From Metamycoplasma alkalescens (GTDB taxonomy: Bacteria > Bacillota_I > Bacilli_A > Mycoplasmatales > Metamycoplasmataceae), in assembly GCF_900476125.1 (NCBI RefSeq), contig NZ_LS991949.1, positions 248,001-312,000 on the forward strand: a DNA stretch of 64,000 nucleotides. Reading direction: 5' to 3'. Position numbers and translations under genes: made by a program. The notes under the pieces are model-generated. The model was given only the letters and a program-made list of their open reading frames with translations, was not told where the DNA came from and made no database searches. Each line of letters starts with the position of its first letter. Position 1 is the first letter of the stretch. This document shows positions 54,833 through 64,000 of this stretch, piece by piece.

Positions 54833-56146
54833 TTATTTTTCCTCTTTTTTATTTTTATTTTTTAAAACCAAATTAATTGGCGTGCCTGAAAAATCATAAT
54901 TTTGACGGATTTGATTTTCAATATATCTTAAATATGTAAAATGGGCACATTTTGGATCATTAACAAAAAGTAAAAAAGTTGGGATTTTTGCATCAATTTG
55001 TTTTGAAAATGTAATTGATAATCTTTTACCATTGATTGGTGAAGCTGGCTTGATAATTTGTGCTGTCATCATGATTGAATTTAATTGGTTTGTATTAATT
55101 TTTCTTGATAAATTATTTTTTACTTGAATAATTGCATCTTTGAGTTTGTTAATTCGTTGTTTATTTTTGGCAGAAATAAATACAACTGGTGCTCAGTCTA
55201 CGAATTTTAATTTTTTAGCAAGATTTTTTTTGTAATTTGCCATTGTATTCGTGTCTTTTTCAATTAAATCTCATTTATTTACAATTACAATTAAAGGTTT
55301 TTTTAATTCATAAGCAATACCAATAATATTTTGACTAAAATGACTTACTTCTTCTTTGGCATCCAAAATTAATAAGCAAAGATCGGCTTCTTCAATTGAA
55401 TTTTTTGCCCGAATTAAAGCATAATGTTCAATACTATCAACAAGTTTACTTTTTCTTTTAATCCCCGCTGTATCAATAACTTCAAAAATTTCATCATTTA
55501 TTTTAATTAAATATGAAACAGAATCACGTGTTGTTCCTGCGACATTTGATACAATTGATCTTTCTTCATTTGCCAAAGTATTTAACAATGTTGATTTGCC
55601 AACATTGGCAGCGCCTAAAATTGTTAATTTAAAATGATCTGATTGCGGATTTTGATTGAAATTCAAATTCGCAACAACTTCATCAAGTAAATTCCCGATT
55701 CCTTCACCATGAATGGCGCTAATTGGATAAATATCACTGAATCCTAATTTGTAAATTTGACTATCAAAAAAATGTAAGTTTGATTCTAATTTGTTAACTG
55801 CTAATAAAATTTTTTTATTTGCTTTTCTTAGTAAGCTTGCAACAAAAAAATCTTCTTTTGTTAATCCTTCTTTTCCATCAACAATAAAAATAATTATGTC
55901 TGCTTCATTGATTGCAATTTCAGCTTGTTTTTTGATTTCTTCTTTGAAATTGCCAGTTTCATCAGTTATTCCGCCTGTATCAATAACTCTAAATTCATGA
56001 CCTGATCATTTTCCTAGATCATAAATGCGATCTCTTGTTACACCAGGAGTATCATAAACAATTGATTTTCGTTTATCAATAATTTTATTAAACAATGTTG
56101 ATTTGCCAACGTTTGGTTTACCAATTAAAGCAATTGTATTTTTCAT
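54833..56146 (-). CDS. der: Ribosome biogenesis GTPase Der (EngA)
   Basis: A 437-residue protein with tandem GTPase domains: [13 protein letters not shown] at residue 8 with [11 protein letters not shown] and DTGGI; second [20 protein letters not shown] near residue 170 with [10 protein letters not shown] and [15 protein letters not shown]-type motif (NK-W-D with TGA) after VIVNK. The KH-like C-terminal domain ends [19 protein letters not shown]. Der assists 50S maturation. Start ATG 56146 lies four bases before the cmk stop. Confidence 0.95.
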
Positions 56147-56149
56147 AAA

Positions 56150-56821
56150 TTAATTTAGCCTTTTTAAAATTTCATCAAGCATAACTCTAAAATTTTCTTC
56201 AATACTCATATTTGTTGAATCAATGCGGATACTTCCTTCACAATATTTTAGCGGATCAACTTCCCGGTTTATATCATTGTAATCCCTAATTTTAATTGCT
56301 TGTAAAATATCATCAAAATTACTTTCAATTCCAATAATGATATTTTGTCGGTATCTTCGTTTTGCACGAATTTCTGGTTCAGCTCACAAAAAAAACTTAA
56401 CTTCAGCATCCGGTAAAATTCGATATGTTGCATCTCTTCCTTCAACAATAATTCCTTTGTTTTCTTTGCCAAATTTTTGAATATATTCATTAACTTTTAG
56501 TCGGATTGAATTAAATCTCGCAATTGCTGAAGCAGCTAATGAAACATCATCTTTACGAATTTCAAATGAGATATCTTGATTATTCAAAAATATTTTTTCA
56601 TTTTCATCAATATATAAGTTTTCAAAATTTCATGCATTATTAATTTCAGATTCATTTTCTAAATCAATATTTTTTTGAATTGCATTATATGCAATAGCAC
56701 GATAAATGTTACCACTACTAATAAATTTATAATTTAATTCTTTTGCTAACATTTTTGCCATAATTGTTTTTCCCACACCTGAGGGACCATCTATTGCAAT
56801 ATTTATTCTTTTTTGTTTCAT
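56150..56821 (-). CDS. cmk: Cytidylate kinase
   Basis: A 223-residue CMP/dCMP kinase: Walker A IAIDGPSGVGKTIMAKMLAK at residues 7-26, GNIYRAIAYNAI, GIIVEGRDATYRILPDAEVK and, after a TGA codon, AEPEIRAKRRY. GRDAT replaces the usual GRDIGT with a small contraction. Start at ATG 56821 after AAAGGTTATAT. It heads the cmk-der-gpsA-hup cluster; cmk-der adjacency is common in Firmicutes and mollicutes. Confidence 0.94.
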
Positions 56822-56967
56822 ATATAACCTTTCGCTTATTTCTTTTGAGATTCTAAATGAGATCTTTAGAATCATGTGTTATTTTGAAAACTTAAAATAC
56901 TTTAAAACTAAAAATTTAGATTTAATTTGAATGTAAATAATCTCATATTATTAAAAAATTTTAAATT

Positions 56968-58092
56968 TTAAATATCATCTAGAGTAAAAATTATGATTTT
57001 TGGATAACTTTCAATACGTTTTTGCTCATTTGTACTTACAAATTTGAATTTAATTGTTAATTCGTTTAATCCTTTTTTTGGATTTCATAAAACATATTGT
57101 GATTGATTTTCTTTTTCCAATGGTTCAATTTTGAAATTTTTTTCACTTGGATAAATATCTGAAAAAGCATTTGTTTTTTCAAAAATTTCTTTAAACCATT
57201 TGAAAATGCTTTCTTGAAATGAAGGAGCTTTAAATAATTCTTCCTTTTTCTTTTTCAAGTCTTCAATTTGTTTATCAAGTTTAGCAACTTCTTCTTCGTT
57301 GTCTTTTAATTGAAGTTTTTTTTCTTCTAATTCTTGAATTTCTTTGTCATGTTCTTTATTTTTTTCATTAATTTCTCCAATAATTTTTTCGGCATCTTTT
57401 TTGTTTGTTGCTCAATTATTGTAAAAACTTGACCCCGGATAAATTTTTAAGTCATTTGAAAAAAATTCAACATCTTGAGATGATTTAAAATAATATTTTG
57501 AATTTGGTGTTGATTTAATTTTGTTTGTTTCAAACACACCTCTAGCATATTCGTAATTCAAAAACACTTCAAAATGAATTTTTAATTTTGAATTATCATT
57601 TTGAATTTTTTCTAAATCTGTAAATTTAAAATCCAAATACTTGGTTTGTTCAAAGTTTAAAAGACTATTAATTTTTGGTTTTAAAAAAGCATCTGGATCA
57701 AAAGCTGGTGGTGCATTTTTCAAGATCTTTTGTTGGTCAGAAATTGATAACCCTAATAAAGGAGTTGCATTTTCATTCAACAAAATATCACTAAATAATT
57801 GCGGATGTTTATTAAAATATTCTTCCCTTTGTTTTTGTATTTTAATTTTTTCGTTATTAAAATCATCATAAAGTTTATTCGCTTCTAATGAACCTACGAT
57901 CATGTCTTTGATTTTTATTTTGCCAACTTCTTCATTAAATTTTTCGACAGATCAAAATTCTTTTTCAATACTTCGGGTATTTTTTACAACATAATAAATT
58001 GCACCAGCAATTGCAGCTGCTGTTAAGGTTGGAATTGCAACTCATGTTGTAATTAAAAGACCTTTTCTTAATTTTGAATTTTTAGATTTCAT
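56968..58092 (-). CDS. Membrane-anchored coiled-coil protein, function unknown
   Basis: A 374-residue protein with an N-terminal anchor: MKSKNSKLRKGLLITTWVAI and PTLTAAAIAGAIYYVV. The ectodomain includes FDPDAFLKPKINSLLNFEQT and YARGVFETNKIKSTPNSKYY, then a coiled coil (EINEKNKEHDKEIQELEEKK; LDKQIEDLKKKKEELF) and a beta-rich end LNELTIKFKFVS...IIIFTLDDI. There is no lipobox cysteine, so it is tethered by its helix. Several TGA codons. It is separated from topA and cmk by short gaps. Family not recognised. Confidence 0.75.
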
Positions 58093-58254
58093 GCTACTTA
58101 TTTTACTATGCTAAGGAAATAAAAATTGTAATTTTGCTAAAAAATTTTAAAAAATATAAAATACATTGTATTTTAAAGTATCAATTTTAAATAAAAAACT
58201 CTCTGAAATTAAAAAGAAATTTTGAAAAAAATTAAATTATTTTAAGGGGCATAA

Positions 58255-58292
58255 AAAAATTCAAGTTCTTTTGCATAAAAGAAGCTTGAATT
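58255..58292 (-). terminator. topA terminator
   Basis: On the minus strand AATTCAAGCTTCTTTT pairs with AAAAGAACTTGAATT around ATGC, followed by T residues. Confidence 0.85.
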
Positions 58293-58298
58293 TTGATT

Positions 58299-60143
58299 TT
58301 ATTTTTTTGTTGTTGTTTTTTTTCTAAAATATTTTCTTCCTGGATTATCAATATTTCGAATGTAATTACATTTAGGAAATGCAGAACAACCAATGAATTT
58401 TTGTTTTTTAATTTTTGTATAACGATAAACTAAATCAGCATTACATAATGGGCATTGTTCATTTAATTTGTTTAACTCAAGCGTTGTAATATCAATTTGA
58501 TCCTTGATATCATCGTATCTTGCATTAAATTTATTTCAAAAGTCTTGCATTAATTTTTTGTAATCTTCTTTTCCTTCAGAAATTAAATCAAGTTCTGTTT
58601 CAACTAAGGCTGTATATGCCTCATTGATTGTTTTAGGGAAACTACTCAATAGTTTTTCCAAAACAACTTTTCCAAACTCAGTTGGAACTAAATGCCCATC
58701 AATTAATTCAACAAATAATCTTTGCTTAATCACAGAAATTGTTGAAGCGAATGTTGAAGGTCGACCCACTTTGATGTCATCCAATTTTTTAATTAATGAA
58801 CCTTCGTTATAACGACTTGGTGCCTGGGTTTGTTTATCTTCTTTAATAAATTCCTTTGCATCAATGACATCACCAATTTTTAAATTAGGAATTTGAATTG
58901 TTTCTTCCTTTCCAGCATATGCATAATACCCATCAAAAATAACTTTACTAAAAGACATTCGGAAATTTTGACCACTATTTTTTAAATTAAATTTATAAAT
59001 TTCTTTTTTAGGACAAGTCATTAATGACATAATTGTCTTGTCATAAATGATTTTATAAATATAGGCATCAATTTCATTTAAATCATATTGATTTTTTGCA
59101 GCTTCAGGATCTAAATCAATTCTTGTTGGCCGAATTGCTTCGTGTGCATCTTGTTTTCCTGAAAAACCTTTGATTTCTTTAGCAATATAAGCTTCCCCAA
59201 ATTTTTCTTTAATGTAATTTCTTGCCTTAGCAACAAATGATTCACTTAATCTTGTTGAATCAGTTCGCGGATAAGAAATTAATCCGGCTTCAAAAAGTTT
59301 TTGGGCAGAGGATTGGACAGTTTTTGAATTATATTTCGCTTCTTTATATAAAACTGATTGTTTAAAGGGTGTATATGCACTTTCAGTTCGTTTTGAAACT
59401 ACAATGTCATCAATTAAAAGTTTGTAATCACTTGCTAATAAGTCTGCATAAATTTTTTTTGCATGCTCTTGGTCAATTCAGGTATTATCTTCAAAATCTT
59501 TATTGTTTTTTAGATATAAAATTGCTTCTAACTCATTTTTTAATAAGACATTAATTTTTGAATATAAAATTGGTTGAAACTCTTCAATTTCTTTTTCACG
59601 ATCACAAACTAATTTTAAAGCAATCGATTGCACTCTTCCGGCTGAGGGATTAGTTGGTGCATTTTTTACTTTTTTCTTCATTAATTCAGATAAACGAAAA
59701 CCTATTATCCTGTCAAGCATTCGACGCGCTTTTTGGGCATTAACTAAAGCTTTATCAATTTCGAGTGGATTTTCAATTGCAAATTTTATTGCCTCATCTG
59801 TAATTTCATTATATTTGATTCTTTTGTATTTATTTTCTAATTTTAAAGTTGTTATTAAATTATTTGCTATTGCTTCACCTTCACGATCGGGGTCAGTTGC
59901 AATCAAAACTTCATCGGCATTTTTTGTTGCTTTTTTTAGATTTGAAATAATCGTTTTTTTAAGTGGATCAGGAATCATTTTTGGTTCTCAGTTTTCAAAA
60001 TCAATTCCTAAATTATTAATTCCGCCTGTCGCTAGTTTAAGAATATGTCCAACTGAGGCTAAAACGATTATTTTATCGCCAACGATTTTTTGAATTGTAT
60101 TAACTTTATTAGGTGACTCAACAATCATTATTTTTTCAGACAT
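58299..60143 (-). CDS. topA: DNA topoisomerase I (type IA)
   Basis: A 614-residue enzyme relaxing negative supercoils. TOPRIM: KIMIVESPNKVNTIQKIVG near residue 4 and VLIATDPDREGEAIANNL. The active-site tyrosine lies in AGLISYPRTDSTRLSESF. Helical gate: SAGRVQSIALKLVCDREKEI. RPSTFASTISVIKQR follows. The C-terminus has a single zinc finger, CPLCNAD...GCSAFPKC, fewer than E. coli but usual for mollicutes, and a KKTTTKK tail. Start ATG 60143 after AAAGGGGATTTTT. Several TGA codons. Confidence 0.96.
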
Positions 60144-60215
60144 AAAAATCCCCTTTTTGTCAATAAAATTTAATAAACAATAATGATAACATAAAATCAA
60201 ATATTAAAACTTTAA

Positions 60216-60262
60216 AATAAAAAAACGATTAGAATTTTTTTAATCATTCTTCTCGTTTTGTA
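60216..60262 (-). terminator. Terminator overlapping the dnaJ stop
   Basis: On the minus strand AAAACGA...AGAAT pairs with ATTCT...TCGTTTT and is followed by a T run. The left arm is inside the last codons of dnaJ and the stop codon lies in the right arm. Confidence 0.75.
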
Positions 60263-61335
60263 TCAGTCTTATCTTTGAATAATTCTTTAATTTGACTATT
60301 TTCATGGTGATTTAATTTCGGAATATATAAATCTAAATGAATAAATAAATCACCTTTTGAATTTGAATTTTTATATGGGTATCCGCAGTTTTTAATCCGA
60401 ATTGGTTCATTTAAATCTAAATTATGACTTAATTTAACTTCCTTTTTACCATATGGTGTTGGCACTGAAATTGTTTCTTCTAATAAAACACTTTTGATTG
60501 AAAGCGGCATTGATAAAAATAAATCATTATTTTGTTTTTTATACAATTTACTTTGAGCAACAGAGAAAACAAGATATAAATCACCAACATGGGAACCATT
60601 TACTGATGGTTTACCAAAACCACTTATTTTAATTGAATCCCCGCTTTCAATTCCAGGAATAATCGAAATTTTCTTGCGGATTTGATTTTTTGTTGTTTTT
60701 TTGCCCTTACATTTAGAGCAAGTCTTATTAATTATTTTTCCTGATCCATTACATTTTGGACATGTTTTGATCGTTGAAAAAATTGCAATTCGTTTGCTAA
60801 TTTGACCATTTCCATGACATTCTGAACATGTAATAATATCTTGTGGACTATCAGCACCACTACCGCCACATCCATCACACATGTCATATTGGTCCAAATT
60901 AATCTCGACTTCTTTACCAAAAATTGCATCTTCAAAATTAACATTTAAAACTAATTGTAAATCTTGACCACGTGCATTTGCTTCATTACCAAAACCTCCA
61001 AATGAGCCAAAAATGTCATCAAAAAAACTTCCACCTGAAAAACCTGAACCAAAACTTTCAAAAAAGCTACTAAATATATCTTCTGAATTTCCAAATGAAT
61101 ATGAATTTGGATCAAAAGCACTATGTCCAAATTTATCATATTTAGCTCTTTTATTTGCATCTGATAAAATCTCATATGCCTCTGAAACTTCTTTAAATTT
61201 TTCTTCAGCATCTGGAGCACTATTGCGATCAGGATGGTATTGCATCGCTAATTTACGATAAGCTGATTTGATTTCTTTTTCTGTTGCATTTTTATTTATG
61301 CCAAGTATTTCATAATAATCTCTTTTATTTGCCAT
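60229..61335 (-). CDS. dnaJ: Chaperone DnaJ
   Basis: A 368-residue co-chaperone of DnaK. J domain: [20 protein letters not shown] with HPD in MQYHPDRN. Gly/Phe region from about residue 80 to 120. Four zinc repeats: [24 protein letters not shown] and CSKCKGKK; the last lacks the final Gly. The C-terminal peptide-binding domain ends [24 protein letters not shown] near the end adds Trp and three residues before TAA at 60229. A CIRCE element lies just upstream of the ATG at 61335, so it is probably HrcA-repressed. Confidence 0.96.
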
Positions 61336-61348
61336 AATAGATAGTATT

Positions 61349-61375
61349 TTAGCACATTTTTATTAAGAGTGCTAT
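61349..61375 (-). promoter_or_regulatory. CIRCE operator for HrcA
   Basis: On the plus strand TTAGCACAT-N9-GAGTGCTAT; consensus is TTAGCACTC-N9-GAGTGCTAA. Only three of eighteen arm positions differ and the 9-base spacer is exact. It lies 14 bases before the dnaJ ATG, and its distal arm overlaps the prmC stop codon. Confidence 0.85.
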
Positions 61376-62082
61376 TTTTTTAGATCTTCATAACTTAAAA
61401 TTGCAATTCGATAGTTTTTATTAATATCCTTTTTAAAAATTGCTTTTGGATAATTTTTTGCAATTCAGTTTTTAGCATATGCATCAATTTCTAAAATTAA
61501 ATAACCTTGTAAATTTAAATAATTCCTTGCCTCATTCAAAATTTTTTTATAAAAAAATAAGCCTTCCTCTTTTGCAAATAAAGCTTTTTTGGGTTCTCAT
61601 TTTAATGATTTAGGAAATTGATGATTTTTGTTTAAATAAGGCGGATTGGAAACGATTAAATCAAATTTTTGGTTAATTTTCTTAAATAAATTTGATTTAA
61701 TTACTAAACAATTTTTTAAATTGTTTAGTTTAATATTTAATTTTGTTTGTTTAATTGCTTGATTTGAAATATCACTAAAAGTAACAAAAGCATTGATATT
61801 TTTATTGATTGCAAGTCCAATAAATCCTGAACCACAACATAAGTCTAGTACTTTTGAATCTTGATTAATATAATTATAACTTTCAAGAATAACCTCTTCT
61901 GTTTCATATCTTGGAATCAAAACATTATATCTTAGATCAATATGCACATTTTGCATTGTTTGATAACCAATAATTTTTTGCACTGGATAATCTTTTTTTA
62001 ATAATTTTTCTTCCTTTTTTGAAACAAAAAGAGGCTGCTCATATCTTCTTTTTTCTTGTAGCAAAACCTCTTTATCAATCAT
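61372..62082 (-). CDS. prmC: Peptide chain release factor N5-glutamine methyltransferase
   Basis: A 236-residue SAM-dependent methyltransferase: VLDLCCGSGFIGLAIN (motif I, about residue 92), TFSDISNQAI and the catalytic LIVSNPPYLNKNHQF (NPPY). It methylates the Gln of the GGQ motif of RF1, which is encoded directly upstream. The N-terminal RF-binding domain is shorter than in E. coli. Start ATG 62082 lies two bases after the prfA stop at 62084. Two TGA codons are Trp. The TAG stop at 61372 lies inside the dnaJ CIRCE. Confidence 0.93.
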
Positions 62083-62083
62083 T

Positions 62084-63163
62084 TTATAATCCTACTTCTT
62101 GAATTTTTTTAGCTTTTTCATCAGCAATTAATGCATCAATAATTTTATCCAAACTACCTTCCATAACTGTTTTTAGTGAAGTTGAAAATCCAATTCGATG
62201 ATCTGTAACACGGTCTTGAGGATAATTATATGTCCGAATTTTTTCACTTCGATCTCCAGTTCCAGCTAATTTTCTTAATCCACTTTCTTCTTCTTCGCGT
62301 TTTTGAATTTCAATTTCATACAAGCGACTTTTTAAAACTTTTAATGCCGTTTCTTTGTTTTGAATTTGACTTCTTTCATCTTGTGAAGTAACAACAATTC
62401 CAGATGGTTTATGTGTGATTCGCACAGCTGAATCTGTTGTATTAACCGATTGTCCCCCAGCCCCAGATGATCGAAAAACATCAATTTCAAGATCTTCAGG
62501 TTTAATTACAATGTTGACATCATCATCAATTTCTGGTAAAACTGTTACTGTTGCTGTTGAAGTATGTACTCTTCCTTGCGTTTCTGTTGCTGGTACTCTT
62601 TGTACACGATGCACACCACGTTCAAATTTCATTTTTGAAAAAACTTTTTCACCTTTAATGCTAAAAACGATTTGACTATATCCACCTGCTGAACCATATG
62701 TATAATCAATAATTTTTATTTTAAAATCCATTTCTTCGGAATATTTTTGGTACATTTTAAACAAATCACCCGAAAAAATATTTGCTTCATCACCCCCTGC
62801 TGCACCACGAATTTCAACAATAACATTGCGTTTATCATTTTCATCAACAGGTAATAGCAATTCTTTTAATTTTTCTTCTAATTCATTCATTTTCTTTAAT
62901 TGATTATCAATATCATTTCTTGCAAGTTCAATTAATTCACTATCTTTTTCATTTTCTAAAATATCTTTAGATAATAAATAAAGTTCTTCAAAATCTTGGT
63001 ATTTTTTAAAATAAACATAAATATCCTCAAGATCTGCTTTTTCTTTGGAGATTTTGGCATATTTTTTAATGTCATTATAAACATCGGGAGAGTTTAATTT
63101 TTGTTCAAGTTCTAAATATTGTTTCTTGATAGCAATCAAGGAGTCATACATTGTTTTTTCCAT
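62084..63163 (-). CDS. prfA: Peptide chain release factor 1
   Basis: A 359-residue RF1 that reads UAA and UAG. The anticodon-like PAT is in [20 protein letters not shown], and GGQ in [20 protein letters not shown]. There is no TGA codon. Since UGA means Trp here, RF2 is not needed. It begins [20 protein letters not shown]; a second ATG four codons on is possible. Coupled with prmC. Confidence 0.97.
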   Translation of the reverse strand: MEKTMYDSLIAIKKQYLELEQKLNSPDVYNDIKKYAKISKEKADLEDIYVYFKKYQDFEELYLLSKDILENEKDSELIELARNDIDNQLKKMNELEEKLKELLLPVDENDKRNVIVEIRGAAGGDEANIFSGDLFKMYQKYSEEMDFKIKIIDYTYGSAGGYSQIVFSIKGEKVFSKMKFERGVHRVQRVPATETQGRVHTSTATVTVLPEIDDDVNIVIKPEDLEIDVFRSSGAGGQSVNTTDSAVRITHKPSGIVVTSQDERSQIQNKETALKVLKSRLYEIEIQKREEEESGLRKLAGTGDRSEKIRTYNYPQDRVTDHRIGFSTSLKTVMEGSLDKIIDALIADEKAKKIQEVGL

Positions 63164-63225
63164 AATATATATAAGTATATTTTAAATAATCCAAATTTTA
63201 TTAAAAATAATAAGGCATTTTCTTA

Positions 63226-63231
63226 TATAAT
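63226..63231 (+). promoter_or_regulatory. -10 box of tRNA-Thr
   Basis: TATAAT about 21 bases before the mature 5' end of the tRNA; no clear -35 box. Confidence 0.5.
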
Positions 63232-63252
63232 AATCATTGAATTTTCCATCAA

Positions 63253-63327
63253 GCCGTCATAGCTCAGGGGCAGAGCACTTCCATGGTAAGGAAGGGGTCG
63301 CTGGTTCAATTCCAGTTGACGGCACCA
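63253..63327 (+). tRNA. tRNA-Thr (GGU)
   Basis: Acceptor GCCGTCA pairs with TGACGGC, then A and encoded CCA. The anticodon stem CTTCC/GGAAG encloses ATGGTAA, so the anticodon is GGU. T arm CTGGTTCAATTCCAG. Confidence 0.95.
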
Positions 63328-63354
63328 TATATTCAAAAATATCAAATTCCAATG

Positions 63355-63396
63355 AAAAAAGCAGTCTTCTAAAAAAATATGAAGTCTGCTTTTTAA
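63355..63396 (+). terminator. tRNA terminator
   Basis: AAAAAGCAG and CTGCTTTTT pair, with an inner CTTC/GAAG stem, ending in a T run. Confidence 0.8.
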
Positions 63397-63446
63397 TATA
63401 TTTTTCTTATAATCTAAGCTGTTTAATTTGAAACAAAGATTATTTT

Positions 63447-64000
63447 TTATTTCTTTTTAGCTTTGAATTTGATTGGGATATTTGTTCAAGTTTCATTTTC
63501 TTTTCTATTAATATTATTAAAATATTGATGATTTGTAACTTTATCAACTTTCCAATTTTTTAGATCCTGATTAAATGCTTTTGCATCAGTAAACATTGAT
63601 TTCATTGTTGTTACATTGCTTGTGTCCCAAATTGAAATATCTTGATTGAATTTCAATGCATTTTCAAACATGTTATTCATTTTGGTGACTTTTGTTACTT
63701 TTCAGTTTTTAATATTTCCATTAAACTCATTTGTATTTTGAAACATGTTACTCATATCAGTAACATTTGAAACATCTCAATTTCCAATTTCTTGGTTGAA
63801 TTTTTTAGCGCCATTAAAAACTGAAGCCATATCAGTTATTTTTGACGTTTTTCATCCTGAAATATTTTGATTGAAACTTGCTGCATCTTTAAAAATACCA
63901 CGCATTGTCGTTAAATTCTCAGTTTTTCAATTTGATATATTTTGATTGAATTTGCTTGCACGAATAAACAAGAAATCCATATTAGTTACATTTGAAACAT
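63447..64000 (-). CDS. DUF285 (BspA-like) repeat protein, C-terminal part
   Basis: The last 184 codons of a minus-strand gene that starts beyond the window. It is built of about seven 25-residue units of the form FNQ-ISNW-TSNVTTM--MF-A, e.g. FNQEIGNWDVSNVTDMSNMF and FNQDISIWDTSNVTTMKSMF. These DUF285 leucine-rich-like repeats occur in large variable surface lipoproteins of mycoplasmas. Trp is encoded both by TGA and TGG. It ends in a short basic tail, PIKFKAKKK. Unit-number variation by recombination is known in such genes. Confidence 0.88.

Noticed and set aside
63237-63431. Plus-strand ORF over tRNA-Thr
   Set aside because: The cloverleaf, encoded CCA and terminator explain the sequence; the ORF reads through the tRNA.
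63486-64000. A new adhesin class from the 25-residue repeats
   Set aside because: The repeats are ordinary DUF285/BspA-like units, common in mycoplasmas.

Overview
This window is a stretch of an AT-rich mollicute chromosome. Most genes read TGA as tryptophan: uvrC, lgt, gpsA, cmk, topA, dnaJ and many others stay open only with that code. Surface proteins are lipoproteins with short lipoboxes, and release factor 1 is present. The gene families (a transglutaminase-related lipoprotein pair, a MAGa7180-type nuclease next to a UU173/DUF2779 protein, an M. bovis-like ICE gene set) fit the hominis group of mycoplasmas best. That placement is inference from remembered families, not from a search.

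Layout. 1-5.6 kb: the start of rplK, a small membrane protein, an azoreductase, tRNA-Gly(GCC), tRNA-Gly(UCC), tRNA-Arg(UCU), uvrC, a gamma-glutamylcyclotransferase-like gene, the SRP RNA and an unknown gene. 5.7-10.5 kb: tandem paralogous transglutaminase-like lipoproteins, the first disrupted near its signal peptide. 10.6-20.5 kb, all minus strand: rpsD, a lipoprotein, then trxB / solute-binding-like lipoprotein / degenerate phosphohexomutase-like protein as a tight operon, then lgt and uvrA. 20.5-28.6 kb: an accessory island with a Fic gene and a tandemly duplicated module. Each module has a minus-strand small basic protein preceded by a structured RNA, and a divergent plus-strand lipoprotein followed by a related structured RNA. 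28.7-40.1 kb: a minus-strand type IV secretion operon of the mycoplasma ICE type (VirD4, two small membrane proteins, VirB6-like, VirB4, a 1294-residue membrane protein). No relaxase, integrase or transposase is visible. 40.7-43.6 kb: a lipoprotein / HAD phosphatase / unknown operon. 43.7-49.7 kb: rmuC, tuf, and lipoprotein-oppB-oppC. 50-53.5 kb: two overlapping nuclease genes and recU. 53.5-63.2 kb, mostly minus: hup, gpsA, der, cmk, a coiled-coil membrane protein, topA, dnaJ with a CIRCE operator, prmC and prfA. 63.2-64 kb: tRNA-Thr(GGU) and the end of a DUF285 repeat protein.

Most interesting region. At 22.1-28.5 kb I see at least four copies (A-D) of one structured RNA. They share a GATTGG start, a CTTGC-type loop-out, a TCT-led second hairpin and often a following terminator. 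Two copies sit directly upstream of toxin-like genes, with RNA, terminator and coding sequence in the order seen in type III toxin-antitoxin loci. Two copies follow the lipoprotein genes. Some base pairs differ between copies in a compensating way. This could be an RNA-antitoxin system, or a mobile or regulatory RNA family; it has not been verified by any search.

Housekeeping logic. uvrA, uvrC, recU, topA, hup and rmuC cover DNA repair, topology and packaging. tuf, rpsD, rplK, prfA, prmC, der and the tRNAs serve translation. lgt lipidates the many lipoproteins encoded here. dnaJ appears to be under HrcA control.
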